44,038 nucleotides of DNA, taken from assembly GCA_016342585.1 (NCBI GenBank), contig JAEINK010000041.1:1-44038 (forward strand), read 5' to 3'. Positions 42,106 through 44,038 of the stretch are shown one piece after another (positions within the stretch are counted from its first letter, which is position 1; every line of letters begins with the position of its first letter). A program made the translations under genes and the position numbers. This stretch comes from Spirochaetales bacterium (GTDB lineage Bacteria > Spirochaetota > Spirochaetia > UBA9216). The notes below the pieces were generated by a model. The model ran no database searches, had not been told where the DNA came from, and saw only the letters and a list, made by a program, of their open reading frames with translations.

Positions 42106-43836
42106 ATGGCCGAAAAGAAAATCCAGATACGAGTAATAGCCCAAATAACCAACTGGGAAAGAGTGGAACAAAAAGCCTCAAGTTACATACTCCAGAAAAA
42201 CAGGGAAAAAGGTTACAACATCCCCGAACAAGCCATAGAAATTGCCAATACAATGAAAGAGAGAAAATACCTTAACAAACCCAACCTGATGGCAAAACTC
42301 TACCTGAAACACCTGGAATATATAAAAACCACCCCCGATGAAAAAAGAAAAACCCTGGACGGCTGGTTAGAGAAATACTTCCTGTACAACCAGGTAATAA
42401 CCAACCATACAGGAAAAGAACAAAAAGCAGGTACTCTGGAGAACATGGTCCCCTTGGAAGCCCTCACAGTAATGGCCATACGTCAAACCAAAGAAGAACA
42501 GAGATACTGCGATACCTACAACATAAAAATGCTCCTGGAAGATTCCGGAAAAAACATCCTCTACTGCGGCCCCTGGAAAATGTGGCTCGTATGGGACGGA
42601 AATAGATGGAAAAAGGATGACGAAAACGAAATATATGAACTCGCATCCGAATCCATAAACCGAATGTTCTTAAAATCCATCGAATTGGAAAAAGAGGAGG
42701 AAGAGAGACTAATCCTCATGGAACACGCCAGCAGAAACAAAACCATTAGAAAAATAGAAGCCCTGGTAAGAGGAGCCACCTGGAAAAGAGAGATAAGAAT
42801 AACACCCAATAAACTGGACACCGACAAATTCCTCTTCAATTGCCAGAATGGAACCATTGACCTAACCTGCGGCAGACTAAAAAGCCCCGAAAGAGAAGAC
42901 AAAATCACAAGAATGAGCCCCATTGAATATGACCCTGATGCCCAATGCCCGACCTGGTTAAATTTCCTCTCCGACATATTTCTTAAAAAGAAAGAGACAG
43001 TAGCATACGTACAGAAAGCCGCCGGATGGTGTCTCTCAGGAGACGTCTCCGTCCAGGCCATGTTCATCCTCTACGGTGCCGGAGCCAACGGTAAAAGCAC
43101 ATTCATAAACACCATAATGAAAATCATGGGCGATTACGCCGCCTCCACCCCCACCGAAACATTCATGCAGAAAAACGGCAACACCGCCAGTAACGATATA
43201 GCCAGACTAAAAGGAACAAGATTCGTCTCTGCCATGGAAGCAGAAAGAGGAATGAAACTCGCCGAAGCCATAATAAAAAGACTAACCGGCAACGACGCTG
43301 TAAGCGCCCGCTTCCTCTACGGAGAGTACTTCGAGTTCATCCCCACCTTTAAAATCTTCATGGCAACAAACCACAAACCCAAAATAGGCGGAATGGACAA
43401 CGCCATATGGAGACGAATAAAACTAATCCCCTTCAGTGCCACCTTCACAAAAGATCAACAGGACCCGGCCCTGCCTGAAAAGCTAGAAAAAGAACTACCC
43501 GGAATCCTTGCCTGGATGGTGGAGGGCTGCCTGAAATGGTTCAAGGAAGGCCTGGGGGAACCACCTGAAGTCAAACACGCTACAGATGAATACCGACAGG
43601 AAATGAGCGCCGTAGAGTCCTTCCTGGAACTCTGCTGCACCCGGGAAGAACACGCAATAATCCAATCTTCACACCTCTATGAAGCCTATAAAAAATGGTC
43701 AGAAAAAAACAACGAATACCTGCTAAGCCAACGATCATTCAGCATGAGATTATCAGAAACCGGCCTGGACAAAGTCAGAACGGCCTCCGGATACCACTGG
43801 CTTTCCATAAAAGTGAACGAAGAAAAGGAATCTTAA
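42106..43836 (+). CDS. P4/D5-type replicative helicase (primase C-terminal family)
   Basis: 576 residues. The superfamily 3 helicase motor has Walker A GAGANGKS (324-331), a RFVSAMEAERG motif B region, FKIFMATNHKP (motif C) and the arginine-bearing AIWRRIKLIPF. The D5_N-like region precedes it (about 140-310). The first 130 residues lack recognisable TOPRIM or archaeo-eukaryotic primase motifs, so primase activity is doubtful. It initiates or drives replication of the excised phage. Placed after the lysis-like genes, distal to the structural blocks, which is unusual for early replication genes. Confidence 0.88.
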   Translation: MAEKKIQIRVIAQITNWERVEQKASSYILQKNREKGYNIPEQAIEIANTMKERKYLNKPNLMAKLYLKHLEYIKTTPDEKRKTLDGWLEKYFLYNQVITNHTGKEQKAGTLENMVPLEALTVMAIRQTKEEQRYCDTYNIKMLLEDSGKNILYCGPWKMWLVWDGNRWKKDDENEIYELASESINRMFLKSIELEKEEEERLILMEHASRNKTIRKIEALVRGATWKREIRITPNKLDTDKFLFNCQNGTIDLTCGRLKSPEREDKITRMSPIEYDPDAQCPTWLNFLSDIFLKKKETVAYVQKAAGWCLSGDVSVQAMFILYGAGANGKSTFINTIMKIMGDYAASTPTETFMQKNGNTASNDIARLKGTRFVSAMEAERGMKLAEAIIKRLTGNDAVSARFLYGEYFEFIPTFKIFMATNHKPKIGGMDNAIWRRIKLIPFSATFTKDQQDPALPEKLEKELPGILAWMVEGCLKWFKEGLGEPPEVKHATDEYRQEMSAVESFLELCCTREEHAIIQSSHLYEAYKKWSEKNNEYLLSQRSFSMRLSETGLDKVRTASGYHWLSIKVNEEKES

Positions 43837-44038
43837 CCAGAGACCATCCCACTTCCCCCGCACCACACCCTCATAAACCCGGCCCAATGCACCAACTAAA
43901 AAATCTCTACCATACATGACATAGATACCAACAAGTTCCCTCAATTCCGATACACTCCCCTCGGAATATGTCAACATAGTTGAAGTGTGCTCTTTGAAAT
44001 AAATATATATTTTAACTGGCTTTTTTTCGCTCTTTTTC

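Noticed and set aside
1..44038. Reverse transcriptase, template repeat or Avd gene of a diversity-generating retroelement
   Set aside because: Looked for because of the lectin-fold proteins, but no protein with a YxDD-type palm and no AAC-rich copy of either tail was seen in the window.
1..44038. tRNA gene as prophage attachment site
   Set aside because: No cloverleaf-like sequence was recognised by eye next to the integrase or elsewhere; a dedicated scan was not possible.

Overview
The window looks like chromosome of a spirochaete-like bacterium (inference) carrying an unusual prophage. The pointers are large lipoproteins built from CsgG/FlgO-like, PEGA, chitobiase-C-like, FN3-like, DUF1566 and FGE-type modules, integron attC sites, and an AT-rich host background. 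No rRNA or tRNA was seen, so the taxonomy is not firm.

Region 1 (1-4210) is an array of integron gene cassettes, all on the minus strand and separated by three related attC sites (874-994, 2751-2871, 4084-4210). The cassettes carry a PD-(D/E)XK-like protein gene cut by the tip of an IS21-type element (1-77), an ankyrin protein plus a lysozyme-like protein, and a PH-like protein plus a membrane protein. No integron integrase is present.

Region 2 (4236 to the right edge) is a tailed prophage split into six plus-strand blocks: (1) integrase; (2) excisionase, small protein and terminase subunits; (3) portal, LuxR-type regulator, prohead protease, major capsid, head protein and C39-like peptidase; (4) head-tail connector, joining protein and tail tube; (5) tail proteins and membrane proteins; (6) two overlapping small membrane/exported proteins and a P4/D5-type helicase. 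Four of the five junctions between blocks hold minus-strand cargo. A (7675-16998) has a RAYT-type transposase and three giant surface proteins. B (23135-25683) has a CsgG/PEGA/FGE-type protein and a small unknown gene. C (28270-34172) has Vsr, Dcm, a McrB-like NTPase and a DUF2357 nuclease. D (38671-41279) has a nucleotidyltransferase-fold protein, a lipoprotein and two unknowns.

The central discovery candidate is regulatory. Each block starts with a copy of a 20-bp dyad (AGGTAGGG-TAAA-CCCTACCT; invariant core GGGTAAACCCT). In all six cases a TAnnnT -10-like hexamer begins after exactly 21 bp. This puts the dyad at about -53 to -34, centred near -43.5, the position of a lux-box-like activator site replacing the -35 element. 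Block 3 encodes, translationally coupled between portal and protease, a NarL/LuxR-family protein whose receiver domain has lost its acidic pocket and conserved lysine. The simplest hypothesis is that this pseudo-receiver regulator, or another phage factor, drives all six blocks as one regulon. Such a regulon would let the genome tolerate cargo between blocks, and the cargo would use host-type promoters (a consensus one is visible at 17038-17066).

Two cargo proteins end in C-type-lectin-fold domains whose last codons resemble diversity-generating-retroelement variable regions, but no reverse transcriptase or template repeat is in the window. No tape-measure gene was found between the tail tube and the next tail genes, where a 5.9-kb defence island sits instead. 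The prophage right end lies outside the window.
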